From Paractinoplanes durhamensis (GTDB lineage Bacteria > Actinomycetota > Actinomycetes > Mycobacteriales > Micromonosporaceae): DNA of 64,000 nucleotides. Of the stretch, positions 15,940 to 24,405 are shown piece after piece. A program made the translations under genes and the position numbers. The stretch is taken from assembly GCF_016862175.1 (NCBI RefSeq), contig NZ_BOML01000064.1, forward strand, positions 55,269 through 119,268, written 5' to 3'. A model generated the notes under the pieces. It worked only from the letters and a program-made list of their open reading frames with translations. It was not told the origin of the DNA and searched no databases. Numbering within the stretch: the first letter of the stretch is position 1; every line of letters begins with the position of its first letter.

Positions 15940-17568
15940 GTGACGCTCCTCGACCGCGTGGTCTCCCGCATGTTCAAGCTGCCCGGAGCCGTCGGCGGTT
16001 ACCGCGTCGACCGGGAGTTGCGGATCCCGATGAGCGACGGCGTCACCCTCGCCGCCCACCACTACACGCCCGAGGGTTCGCCGGCCGGGACGATCCTGGT
16101 CCGCGGGCCCTACGGGTTGGGCGCGCCGTTCGACCTGCTCTACGCCCGGCCCTACGCGGCCCGCGGCTACCACGTGCTGTTCGTGGCCAGCCGCGGGACC
16201 GCGGCCTCCGGCGGCGACTTCGACCCGATGCGCACCGAGCTGGCCGACGGGCGCGACGTCGCCGCGTGGATGGTCGGGCAGCCGTGGTTCACCGGGAAGT
16301 TCGCCACGGTCGGGCCGTCCTACCTGGGTTTCACCCAGTGGGGGCTGCTCGTCGACCCGCCCGCCGAGATGGCCGCCGCGGTCATCACGGTCGGGCCGCA
16401 CGACTTCGCCCGGCACGCGTGGGGCACCGGCGCCATGAACCTCGACCTGGTCGGGTGGAGCGACATGATGAACCGGCTGCCGCGCGACGACAAGCAGCCG
16501 AGCCTGCTGTGGGGGCAGCTCAGCCAGGCGATCACCGCCCCGGCCCGGGCCCGGGCGCTGCAGCCGGTCTTCACCGACCTGCCGATCGCCGACGCGGGGG
16601 AGCGGCACTACGCGGGCGGGGCGCGCTGGTTCCGCGACCGGGTCACCCGGCCGGACATCGACACCGACCCCTATTGGGAGCCGATGCGCTTCGGGGCCGC
16701 GCTGGAGAAGGCGGAGATCCCGATCCTGCTGCACTCCGGCTGGCAGGACCTGTTCCTCAACCAGACCTACGAGCAGTACCAGCGGCTGCGCGCCCTCGGC
16801 CGGGACGTCGCGCTCACCGTCGGGCCGTGGACCCACCGCGGGGTGATCCAGAACGGCGGGCCGATCCTGATTCCGGAGGCGCTCGACTGGCTCGGGGCGA
16901 AGCTGGCGGGCCGGCCGTTGGCGCGTCGGACCCCCGTACACCTGCAGGTAACCGGTGCTCACGAGTGGCGTGACCTGGCCGACTGGCCGCCACCCACCAC
17001 CCCGCTCGTTCTTCGTCCGCATGCGGACGCGGCGCTCGGCGAGGCTCCGGCCGAGCCCGACGCCGAGGCCAGCTTCACGTTCGATCCGGCCGATCCGACG
17101 CCGGCCTTCGGCGGACCGCTGCTCGAGGGCGGCGGTTATGTCGACGACAACCATCTGGCTGCCCGGCCGGACGTGCTCGCGTTCACCGGTGCTCCGCTGG
17201 CCGAGGCGATCGAGGTGCACGGGGTGCCGGTGGCCGAGCTGGCGCACCGCAGCGACAACCCGCACGTCGACGTGTTCGTGCGGATCAGCGAGGTCGACGC
17301 GACCGGCCACTCGCGCAACGTGTGCGAGGGCTACCGCCGCCTCGACCCGGCGCGTGACCAGGACGTACCCATCGAAGTGAAGCTGTCGCCGGTCGCCCAC
17401 CGCTTCGCCGCCGGCTCCCGGATCCGGTTGCTCATCGCCGGCGGCTGCTATCCGCAGTTCACCCGCAACCTGGGCACCGACGAGAACCCGGGCACCGGCA
17501 CCAAGCTCGTGCCCGCCCGGCACCGGGTCCTCCTCGGTCCGTCCACTCTGGTCCTGCCGGTCGCCTAG
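15940..17568 (+). CDS. CocE/NonD-family alpha/beta hydrolase (X-Pro dipeptidyl-peptidase S15-like)
   Basis: About 542 residues from GTG 15940; an in-frame GTG at 15913 would overlap the SnoaL gene. The N-terminal hydrolase domain has the nucleophile motif VGPSYLGFTQWG (Ser ~125), RGTAASGGDFDPM, and LLHSGWQDLFLNQTYEQY around the acid region. The last ~200 residues form the jelly-roll domain of CocE/S15 enzymes (VDVFVRISEVDATGHSRNVCEGYRRL). The family hydrolyses acyl esters or N-terminal dipeptides; substrate not predictable. No signal peptide, so probably cytoplasmic. The stop overlaps the convergent catalase stop by 4 bases (CTAG). Confidence 0.85.
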   Translation: MTLLDRVVSRMFKLPGAVGGYRVDRELRIPMSDGVTLAAHHYTPEGSPAGTILVRGPYGLGAPFDLLYARPYAARGYHVLFVASRGTAASGGDFDPMRTELADGRDVAAWMVGQPWFTGKFATVGPSYLGFTQWGLLVDPPAEMAAAVITVGPHDFARHAWGTGAMNLDLVGWSDMMNRLPRDDKQPSLLWGQLSQAITAPARARALQPVFTDLPIADAGERHYAGGARWFRDRVTRPDIDTDPYWEPMRFGAALEKAEIPILLHSGWQDLFLNQTYEQYQRLRALGRDVALTVGPWTHRGVIQNGGPILIPEALDWLGAKLAGRPLARRTPVHLQVTGAHEWRDLADWPPPTTPLVLRPHADAALGEAPAEPDAEASFTFDPADPTPAFGGPLLEGGGYVDDNHLAARPDVLAFTGAPLAEAIEVHGVPVAELAHRSDNPHVDVFVRISEVDATGHSRNVCEGYRRLDPARDQDVPIEVKLSPVAHRFAAGSRIRLLIAGGCYPQFTRNLGTDENPGTGTKLVPARHRVLLGPSTLVLPVA

Positions 17569-19079
17569 GCTTTCGCCTGCATGCTGGACCGGGCCTTGTT
17601 GCCCTGCTCAGCGGCCTTCGGGTCCTTCTCGTTCTGCTTCGCCCGCACGCCCTCGGCGATCTTCTCGCCGAGCGACTTGTCGACGTTGCCCCAGTAGTCG
17701 AAGGCGCGCTCCAGGATCGGTTCGCTGACGCCGTTGAGCAGGTGGCCGACGATGTTGGTGACCAGGCGATCGCGGGCCGCGTCGTCGAGCACCTCGCGGT
17801 AGAGCGTGCCGGCCTGGCCCCAGTCGTCGTCCTCGGCGTGCAGCGTGTAGGCCGACCGGACCATCTCGCCGTCCGAGTGCCAGGTGCCGCCGTCGTCGGT
17901 CAGCGCCGGGTCGGCCTTCGGGCCGCCGTAGGAGTTGGGCGCGTACACCGGGTCGGTGACGTTCTTGACCCGCATCGCCCCGTCCTTGGAGTAGGAGTTC
18001 ACCTCGACCTTGGGCGTGTTGACCGGAATCTGCCGGTAGTTGACGCCGAGCCGGGCCCGGTGCGCGTCCGAGTAGCTGAACCCGCGGGCCAGCAGCATCT
18101 TGTCCGGCGAGAGGCCGGTGCCGGCCACCGTGTTGTTCGGCTCGAACGCGGCCTGCTCCATCTCGGTGTGGTAGTCGGTGACGTTCCGGTCGAGGACGAG
18201 CTTGCCGACCTCGCGCAGCGGGTAGTCGGCGTGCGGCCACACCTTGGTCAGGTCGAACGGGTTGAAGCGATAGGTCTTCGCCTCCTCGAACGGCATGATC
18301 TGCACGTGCAGGGTCCAGGTCGGGAACTCGCCGTCGGCGATGTGGTCGAACAGGTCCCGCTGGTGGTAGTCGGTGTCGGCCGAGGCCATCTGGTCGCCCT
18401 CGTCCTGGGTGAAGAACTCGACGCCCTGATCGGTCTTGAAGTGGTATTTCACCCAGAACCGCTCGCCGGCCGCGTTGATCCACATGTAGGTGTGGCTGCC
18501 GTAGCCGTTCATGTGCCGCCAGGTCCGCGGGATGCCCCGGTCACCCATCAGCCAGGTCACCTGGTGCGCCGACTCGGGCGACAGGGTCCAGAAGTCCCAC
18601 TGCATGTCGTGGTCGCGCAGGTTGTTGTCGGACCGGCGCTTCTGCGAGCGGATGAAGTGCTGGAACTTCATCGGGTCGCGGATGAAGAAGACCGGCGTGT
18701 TGTTGCCGACGATGTCGAGGTTGCCCTCGGCGGTGTAGAGCTTCACCGCGAAACCGCGCGGGTCCCGCCAGGTGTCCGGGCTGCCCCGCTCGCCGGCGAC
18801 GGTGGAGAAGCGGACCAGCGACTCGGTCTCCCCGCCGGGCTGGAACACGGCGGCCCGGGTGAAGGCACTCACGTCCTGGGTCACCCGGAAATGGCCGAAC
18901 GCGCCGCCGCCCTTGGCGTGCGGCTGCCGCTCCGGGATGCGTTCGCGGTTGAAGTTGGCCATCTGCTCGATCAGATAGTGATCCTGAAGCAGGAGCGGGC
19001 CGTCCGGCCCGACCGTCAGCGAGTGTTCATCGCTGGCGACCGGCACGCCGGCGTCGGTGGTGGTGGGCCGCGTTGTCAC
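17565..19079 (-). CDS. katA: Monofunctional heme catalase
   Basis: 504 residues, the normal length for small-subunit clade 3 catalases. Visible active-site parts are the distal His in RQPHAKGGGAFGHF, the Asn in DIVGNNTPVFFIRDP, and the proximal heme Tyr in RGFSYSDAHRARLG. It disproportionates H2O2 in the cytoplasm. The last ~25 residues are a Lys/Ala/Gln-rich tail. It is monocistronic, divergent from the TIR-domain gene (about 130 bases between). No clear FurA or OxyR site was recognised in that gap. Confidence 0.96.
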   Translation of the reverse strand: MTTRPTTTDAGVPVASDEHSLTVGPDGPLLLQDHYLIEQMANFNRERIPERQPHAKGGGAFGHFRVTQDVSAFTRAAVFQPGGETESLVRFSTVAGERGSPDTWRDPRGFAVKLYTAEGNLDIVGNNTPVFFIRDPMKFQHFIRSQKRRSDNNLRDHDMQWDFWTLSPESAHQVTWLMGDRGIPRTWRHMNGYGSHTYMWINAAGERFWVKYHFKTDQGVEFFTQDEGDQMASADTDYHQRDLFDHIADGEFPTWTLHVQIMPFEEAKTYRFNPFDLTKVWPHADYPLREVGKLVLDRNVTDYHTEMEQAAFEPNNTVAGTGLSPDKMLLARGFSYSDAHRARLGVNYRQIPVNTPKVEVNSYSKDGAMRVKNVTDPVYAPNSYGGPKADPALTDDGGTWHSDGEMVRSAYTLHAEDDDWGQAGTLYREVLDDAARDRLVTNIVGHLLNGVSEPILERAFDYWGNVDKSLGEKIAEGVRAKQNEKDPKAAEQGNKARSSMQAKA

Positions 19080-19210
19080 ATCGGCTCCTTACGGTCGGGG
19101 ACGTCGTTGTCACCGGTCGGGTACCCGGCTTTCCTGGAGCCACTCCAAATTTTTGGCACCTATTGGACAGGGCCCTTGTCCCCGGGACGAATGTCCGGTT
19201 CGGTGATCAA

Positions 19211-22105
19211 ATGCAGTCGTGGGCGTACCACGCGTTCATCTCCTACAGCCACGCCCGCGAGCTATCCGTCGCCGAGGCCCTGCAACGGGACCTGAGGCGG
19301 TTCGCCGTCCCGTGGTATAGGCATCGCCTCGCCCCGTTCACCGACTCACCGGGCCCGCCGCACCGCCCGCTGCGGATCTTCCGGGACACCACCAACCTGT
19401 CCGCCGCCCCCGGGCTGTGGCCGACCATCGAGGCGGCGCTCGCCTCGGCCCGCTGGTTCGTGCTGATCGCCTCGCCCGAGTCGGCCGCCTCGCCCTGGGT
19501 GCGCAAGGAGATCGAGTGGTGGCTGGCCAACCGCAGCCCGGACCGGATGCTCATCGCGGTCACCGCCGGGCAGGTGGTCTGGGGCGACGGTGACTTCGAC
19601 TGGTCGGTGACCGACGCGCTGCCGCGCGGGCCGGTCGAGGGGAAGTTCGCGCACGAACCGCGCTGGATCGACCTGCGCTCGCTGCAGGAGGACCTCGGGG
19701 ACGCGGTCGCCGACCTCGCGGCGCCGATCCGCGGCCTCGACAAGGACACCATCACCGGCGACCACCTGCGGCAGCGGCGCCGGGCCCGGTGGACGCTGCG
19801 CGGCGCGGTCGCCGTGCTCAGCGCCGCGGTGCTGGCCACCACCGCGGCCGCGGTGATCGCCACCCGGCAGCGCGCGATCGCCGAGGACCAGCGCAACACC
19901 GCGGTCGCCAACCAGCTGGTCAACGAGTCCCGGTCGGTGCAGGACAGCCAGCCCGGCCTGGCCCGGCAGCTGCTCGCCGCGGCGTACCGGCTCAAGTCGA
20001 CGCCGCAGGTCACCGGTGCCCTCGCGGCCGGGGCGGCGATCCCGCAGGAGCTGCGGGTGGCCGCCGACCGCTTCGCCTTCCGGGCCGACGGGCAGGTCCT
20101 GGCCACCGCGGGCCGCACGCTGCGCCTCTACGACCCGGCGACGCTGGCCCTGCTCGCCGAGCGGCCGCTCGACGGGAAATCGGTGAACGCCGTGGTCTTC
20201 GGCCCGGCGCCCGGCCACCTGCTGGCCGTCGCCGACGGCGCGGACGTGCTGCTCTGGGACGTCCGCGATTCCGGCAACCCGGTCGCGGCCGGCCGGATGG
20301 TCACCGGCGGCGGGGAGGTGGTGCTCGGGGTCGCGTTCGCGCCGGACGGCAAGCGGATCACCATCACCAGCCGGGGCGGCGAACTGCAGAACTGGGACAT
20401 CAGCGACCCGAGCCTGCCGGTGCCGCAGGGCGGGCTGCCGCTCCCGCTGCGCCTGGCCCGCTACCGGGCCGAGTACCAGCCGGGCGGGCACGTCATCGCG
20501 GTCGCGCCGGCGCAGCTGTACAACGCCGAGAAGGTCCCGGATCACGTCGCCGTCATCGCCTCCCCGAACCCCACCCCGCTACTGCTGTTCGATGCGCGCG
20601 ACCCGGGCCGGGTCCTGCCGTTGCGCGCCGCGACCGGCAAGGTCTACACGTTCGCCTATCTCCCCGACGGGCGGCTGGTCACCTCGGGCGAGGGCACGGT
20701 CCAGCTCTGGAAGGTGGCGAGCGACGGGACGCCGAGTGCGCCGGTCACGATGCCGGTGGCCGATCCGGGCGTCGCCGTGCGTAATCTCGCCACCGGGCCG
20801 GGCGGCCGGGTCGCGGGTATCGCCGAAGACGGTGCCGTTTACCTGTGGGACGCCGCGGGCTCCGCGCCGGTGCTCACTGCCCAGCTGAGGTTTACCCCAG
20901 CCAATTCCAAATGGCTTCCGGCCGGGCAGGCGACACCGCCTCTCGACCTCGGTTTCAGTAGCGACGGCAACCGATTCGGCCTTCTCACCCCGGGTGGCGA
21001 CGCGCCCGACACGCTGCGGATCTACAACGTGCGGGACACCCGGCAACCCGGTGCGCGAGCCGTTGTCCCCGGCCGGGCGGTGGTCGGTCCGGACGGCACC
21101 CGCGCCGCCACCTTCGAGAAGGGGACGATCCGGCTGTGGGACACCACCGACCCGCTCGCCCCGCGCGAGCTGGCCACGGTCACCACTACGGTCAAGGTGA
21201 TCGACGGCATGGCGGTCGCGCCGGACGGTCGCGCCCTCGCCGCGTATGCCGACCAGGAAGTCTGGGCGTTCGCCGTCGACGGGGCCGGCGGGTTACGCGA
21301 GACGGCCCGCTGGCACCTGGTCGACGGCACCGGCAGCTGCCCGCTGCCCGGCTACGAAAGCCTGCCGTGCGGGATCGATGCGAGCGCGATCACCTTCCTC
21401 GACGCCGGCACGGTGGCTGTCGGCGACCTGACCGGCCAGGTGTCGATCTTCGCGCTGAACCGACCGGATGGCGCCCTGGCCACCGTGCCGGTGACCGCGG
21501 GCTGGCCGGCCGACCTGCTCCCGCTCGCGGCCGGTGACAAACGACTCCTGGTGGTCGTCGGGCGCGGCGGGCTGAACGAGGTCTGGGACGTCACCGACCC
21601 GACTCGGGCGGTGAAACGCGCCGACCTGCCGGGCAGAGACAAGACGGCCGGCGACGCCGCGGCCGACCGGGACGGCCGCACGATCGCCCTGGTCTATCGG
21701 GACGGCACGGCGACGGTGTGGCGGGTGACCGCGGACGGGACGGCGCTGCACCACGTCGCCGACCGCACCGACACCGGTGACCTGACCGCGGTGGCGCTCG
21801 ATCCGGCCGGCGATCGGGTCGCCTTCCTCGGCCGGGACCGCACGATCAGCGTCTTCGGGATCGGCGACGACTCCGTGACGTCTCAGCTGCTGATGCCGGT
21901 CGGCGCGGCCGTCGACGTGAACGCGTCGCTCAACTTCGTCGGCGGTGCGCTGTCGCTGACCACCGGGTCCGGCGCCACCGCCGTCTTTCCGCTCGATCCG
22001 GCGGCCAACGCCCGCGCGCTGTGCGTCGGCGCCGGGCCGCCGATGACCGAGTCGCAGTGGGAGCGGGTGGCGCCCGGCCTGCCGTTCCGTTCGCCGTGCA
22101 CGTGA
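19211..22105 (+). CDS. TIR-domain, single-pass membrane, beta-propeller protein
   Basis: 964 residues from ATG 19211. The TIR domain (~5-130) has YHAFISYSHA, the BB-loop region RIFRDTTNLSA, and SPESAASPWVRKEIEWW, whose Glu ~100 lies where TIR NADases carry the catalytic Glu. One membrane helix (~196-216, GAVAVLSAAVLATTAAAVIA) is followed by the RQRAIAEDQRNTAVANQL linker common to such proteins. About 700 residues of WD40-like blades follow (repeated FxPDGxxLAxxxxDxxVxLWD patterns). TIR-propeller proteins are common in actinomycetes; signalling or antiphage NADase roles are possible but unproven here. A lipoprotein gene follows after 16 bases. Confidence 0.85.
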   Translation: MQSWAYHAFISYSHARELSVAEALQRDLRRFAVPWYRHRLAPFTDSPGPPHRPLRIFRDTTNLSAAPGLWPTIEAALASARWFVLIASPESAASPWVRKEIEWWLANRSPDRMLIAVTAGQVVWGDGDFDWSVTDALPRGPVEGKFAHEPRWIDLRSLQEDLGDAVADLAAPIRGLDKDTITGDHLRQRRRARWTLRGAVAVLSAAVLATTAAAVIATRQRAIAEDQRNTAVANQLVNESRSVQDSQPGLARQLLAAAYRLKSTPQVTGALAAGAAIPQELRVAADRFAFRADGQVLATAGRTLRLYDPATLALLAERPLDGKSVNAVVFGPAPGHLLAVADGADVLLWDVRDSGNPVAAGRMVTGGGEVVLGVAFAPDGKRITITSRGGELQNWDISDPSLPVPQGGLPLPLRLARYRAEYQPGGHVIAVAPAQLYNAEKVPDHVAVIASPNPTPLLLFDARDPGRVLPLRAATGKVYTFAYLPDGRLVTSGEGTVQLWKVASDGTPSAPVTMPVADPGVAVRNLATGPGGRVAGIAEDGAVYLWDAAGSAPVLTAQLRFTPANSKWLPAGQATPPLDLGFSSDGNRFGLLTPGGDAPDTLRIYNVRDTRQPGARAVVPGRAVVGPDGTRAATFEKGTIRLWDTTDPLAPRELATVTTTVKVIDGMAVAPDGRALAAYADQEVWAFAVDGAGGLRETARWHLVDGTGSCPLPGYESLPCGIDASAITFLDAGTVAVGDLTGQVSIFALNRPDGALATVPVTAGWPADLLPLAAGDKRLLVVVGRGGLNEVWDVTDPTRAVKRADLPGRDKTAGDAAADRDGRTIALVYRDGTATVWRVTADGTALHHVADRTDTGDLTAVALDPAGDRVAFLGRDRTISVFGIGDDSVTSQLLMPVGAAVDVNASLNFVGGALSLTTGSGATAVFPLDPAANARALCVGAGPPMTESQWERVAPGLPFRSPCT

Positions 22106-22121
22106 CCCTGGGGAGGTTTCC

Positions 22122-22865
22122 ATGCGTAAGCCCGTGGTGCTGCTCGCTCTCGTCGCCCTGATCGCCGGATGCAGCGACGACCCGCCCAAGGAGGACATCC
22201 CGATCGACCAGGTGGTCGTGCCCACCACCGCGTCGGCGGTGCCCACCACCGCGTCGGCGGTGCCCACCACGAGCGCCGCGCCGGCCGACTTCGCGCCGAA
22301 GGTCTCCGAGGGGGCGCTGCGGACCAAGGCGATCCCGCCGTCCGCGCTGCTCGGCTCGGATTGGAAGGGGCCGGCCAAGCTCAGCAAGGGCTTCCCGGCG
22401 ATCGACAGATACGTGCAGAACTGCAGCCAGTCGAGCACCCTGAAGAGTCGGCACGAGAGCCTCAAGCCGCCGACCGGTGCCTACGGCTTCTACGACAACG
22501 TGGACGAGAACACGTCGCTCAACCAGGTCAGCACCGCGGCCGGGGTGGACACGATCGCCCGCGCCTCGGCGTTCCTCGACTTCCTGCGCACCGTGCCGCA
22601 GGCCTGCCCGACCGGGAAGGCGCTGGACAAGTTCCCGTACCGGCTGACCGCCGAGGACGGCACCGGCGGGGACGAGGAGCTGCGACTGCGGATGTCGATC
22701 ACCCTGCCCGGCCCGGGCGAGCCGCTGGTGATCGACATGGGCTACGTCCGGACCGGCGGCCTCGTGATCAGCTTCTACGGCGAGTCCCGGCAGGTCGACG
22801 AGTACCTGCCGATCGCCACCGAGTTCGCCACCGGCAACCTGGCCGGCACCGTGGCCGGCGTCTGA
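22122..22865 (+). CDS. Secreted lipoprotein, partner of the TIR-propeller protein
   Basis: 247 residues with a lipoprotein signal peptide and lipobox (LVALIAGCSDD, Cys ~18), then a low-complexity linker of exact 21-base repeats (VPTTASA). A globular domain (~70-245) carries two probable disulfides (YVQNCSQS and QACPTG). It resembles sensor-domain lipoproteins of actinomycetes (PknH-like extracellular domains), but this is a weak similarity. A good Shine-Dalgarno (GGGGAGG) precedes ATG, and the gene lies 16 bases after the TIR gene, so they are one operon. If the propeller is outside the membrane it could contact this protein. Confidence 0.75.
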   Translation: MRKPVVLLALVALIAGCSDDPPKEDIPIDQVVVPTTASAVPTTASAVPTTSAAPADFAPKVSEGALRTKAIPPSALLGSDWKGPAKLSKGFPAIDRYVQNCSQSSTLKSRHESLKPPTGAYGFYDNVDENTSLNQVSTAAGVDTIARASAFLDFLRTVPQACPTGKALDKFPYRLTAEDGTGGDEELRLRMSITLPGPGEPLVIDMGYVRTGGLVISFYGESRQVDEYLPIATEFATGNLAGTVAGV

Positions 22866-22870
22866 CCCGC

Positions 22871-23617
22871 TCAGCTCTTCGTGTAGCCGCCGGTCACGTG
22901 CGCCTTCTTGCCCGCGGCGGCGGTCGCGTCGTAGGAGTCGCCGGCCAGCGGGCGCGCGCCCGCGTGGTTGTACTGCGCGGCGAACGTGTAGCTGCCCGGG
23001 GCCAGGGTCGCCCCGGGCTTGAGCGTGAACCGGTAGACGAAGTCCTTCTTCGTGTTGCTCTCGGTCACGGTGACCATCGACTCGGGGACCGTGGTCCAGC
23101 GGCCGGTGGCGGCGAGCCCGGGCGTCCGCGCCACCCGGAGGGTGACGTCGAGCGCGGTGATCGTGCCGGTGGTGGCCAGGACCAGGTCGTTCTGCCCCCA
23201 GGTGTCGATCGAGTAGGGGTTGAGCTTGCCGGTCGCGGTGAGGAAGCGTTTCTGTTTGCGTGGGGAAGACGGCCGGGACGACGGCGAGGACGAGGTCGAC
23301 GGCACCGAGTAGGCCGGTGTGGGCGCGGGCTCCGGTGAGGCGGCCACCTGGGGGGTGGGGGCGGGCTTCTGGCCGGCCAGGTTGATGCCGGTTATCCCGG
23401 CGACCAGCATCCCGGCCACCGCGACGGCGGCCGCCACCGGGCGCAGCACGTTCAGAGCCCGGCGCGGCCCCGGCGCGACCGGTCGAAACAACGCCACCAG
23501 CCGGTTCGGCGCCGTCCCGCGGCGCTCGTTGATCCGGCCGAGCATGGCCGCCCGATCGGGGAGGTGCCGCTCGGCCTCCTCGTGCAGCACGCCGCGGAGG
23601 TCATGGTCATCAGCCAC
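22871..23617 (-). CDS. Membrane protein paired with a SigE-family sigma factor (candidate anti-sigma)
   Basis: 248 residues from GTG 23617, chosen because AGGAGG lies 9 bases upstream; an in-frame GTG at 23626 overlaps that ribosome site. It has a short cytoplasmic part (~1-60, with DLRGVLHEEAERHLPDR), one membrane helix (VLRPVAAAVAVAGMLVAGITG), a Ser/Pro-rich extracellular linker and a C-terminal beta-rich domain (~135-248). The start overlaps the end of the sigma gene by 8 bases. Topology and coupling fit a membrane-bound regulator of the sigma factor, but the zinc-binding HxxxCxxC motif of ZAS anti-sigmas is absent. Confidence 0.7.
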   Translation of the reverse strand: MADDHDLRGVLHEEAERHLPDRAAMLGRINERRGTAPNRLVALFRPVAPGPRRALNVLRPVAAAVAVAGMLVAGITGINLAGQKPAPTPQVAASPEPAPTPAYSVPSTSSSPSSRPSSPRKQKRFLTATGKLNPYSIDTWGQNDLVLATTGTITALDVTLRVARTPGLAATGRWTTVPESMVTVTESNTKKDFVYRFTLKPGATLAPGSYTFAAQYNHAGARPLAGDSYDATAAAGKKAHVTGGYTKS

Positions 23618-24122
23618 GTGCTCCACCTCCTGTCGCTACCGGTAGGTCCTGCAGGTATTCGCTGAGTTGGGCGGCGCCCCGGGAGGTCTGGCTCTTGACC
23701 GCCCCCACCGAGATGCCGAGGATCTCCGCCACCTCGCGTTCCGGCACGTCGAACGCGTACCGGAGCACGACGCACTCGCGGCGGCGCAGCGGGAGCCGCC
23801 GCAGCGCCGCCCGCACGTCGAGCACCGCGGTGGTGTCCGACTCGTCGGTGCGGCGGAGCAGGCTCAGGCCCCGCAGCCCGAGCCGTTCCCGGCTCTGCTT
23901 CTTGATCCAGTGCCGGGCCAGGTTGGCGACGATGCCCCGGGCGTACGCGAGCGGACTGTCCGCCGCGGACACCCGCGACCAGTGCCGCCACACCTCGACG
24001 AACGCGTCGGCGGCCAGGTCGTCGGCCGCGCCGGTCTCGCCGGTGAGAAGGTAGGCAAGCCGGGACAAATCCGCGTGATGTCGGTCGAAGAAACGCCGGA
24101 AGGCGTTTTCGGTTTCGCTCAC
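23610..24122 (-). CDS. SigE-family (actinobacterial, ECF-type) RNA polymerase sigma factor
   Basis: 170 residues from GTG 24122. Region 2: FRRFFDRHHADLSRLAYLLTGETGAADDLAADAFVEVWRHW. Region 4: LRRLPLRRRECVVLRYAFDVPEREVAEILGISVGAVKSQTSRG. This is the small SigE-family layout (about 170 residues, no extra domains) common in Actinobacteria with many paralogs. Co-translated with the downstream membrane protein (8-base overlap). The promoter lies in the shared region with thrS, which is divergent. Confidence 0.9.
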   Translation of the reverse strand: MSETENAFRRFFDRHHADLSRLAYLLTGETGAADDLAADAFVEVWRHWSRVSAADSPLAYARGIVANLARHWIKKQSRERLGLRGLSLLRRTDESDTTAVLDVRAALRRLPLRRRECVVLRYAFDVPEREVAEILGISVGAVKSQTSRGAAQLSEYLQDLPVATGGGARG

Positions 24123-24210
24123 GCGGTTGTTCCCATCAAAGGTTCGGTCAGCCGATCATGCTCTTCTTTCGGTACGGGACGCGGCGGGCCACAGTTCGAC
24201 CTTGAGGCCA

Positions 24211-24248
24211 CCTGACCGGCCGACTCGTGGGAAGACCGGCCGGTCAGG
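24211..24248. other. Perfect 12-bp inverted repeat in the sigma/thrS divergent region
   Basis: CCTGACCGGCCG (24211-24222) and CGGCCGGTCAGG (24237-24248) pair perfectly around a 14-base loop. The element lies ~160 bases before thrS and ~90 bases before the sigma gene. It could be a leader hairpin or attenuator of thrS or a protein-binding site. No poly-T run follows on the plus strand. Confidence 0.6.
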
Positions 24249-24405
24249 CGGAGTCCATTCATCGGGGGGCGACAGGACTCGACCACACAGTGGCCGCCAC
24301 GCCGGGAAAGGTTGCTCGCTCCTCGGAGAATTTTTCGGCCGGATAGCATCAGCAACGGCCCGCACCGCTTTTGGGCCGAAAAGCCGTCGTCGAAGGAGAA
24401 TCACC

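Noticed and set aside
24250..24405. T-box riboswitch before thrS
   Set aside because: The conserved GGTGGNACCGCG motif is absent; GCACCGC alone is not enough.
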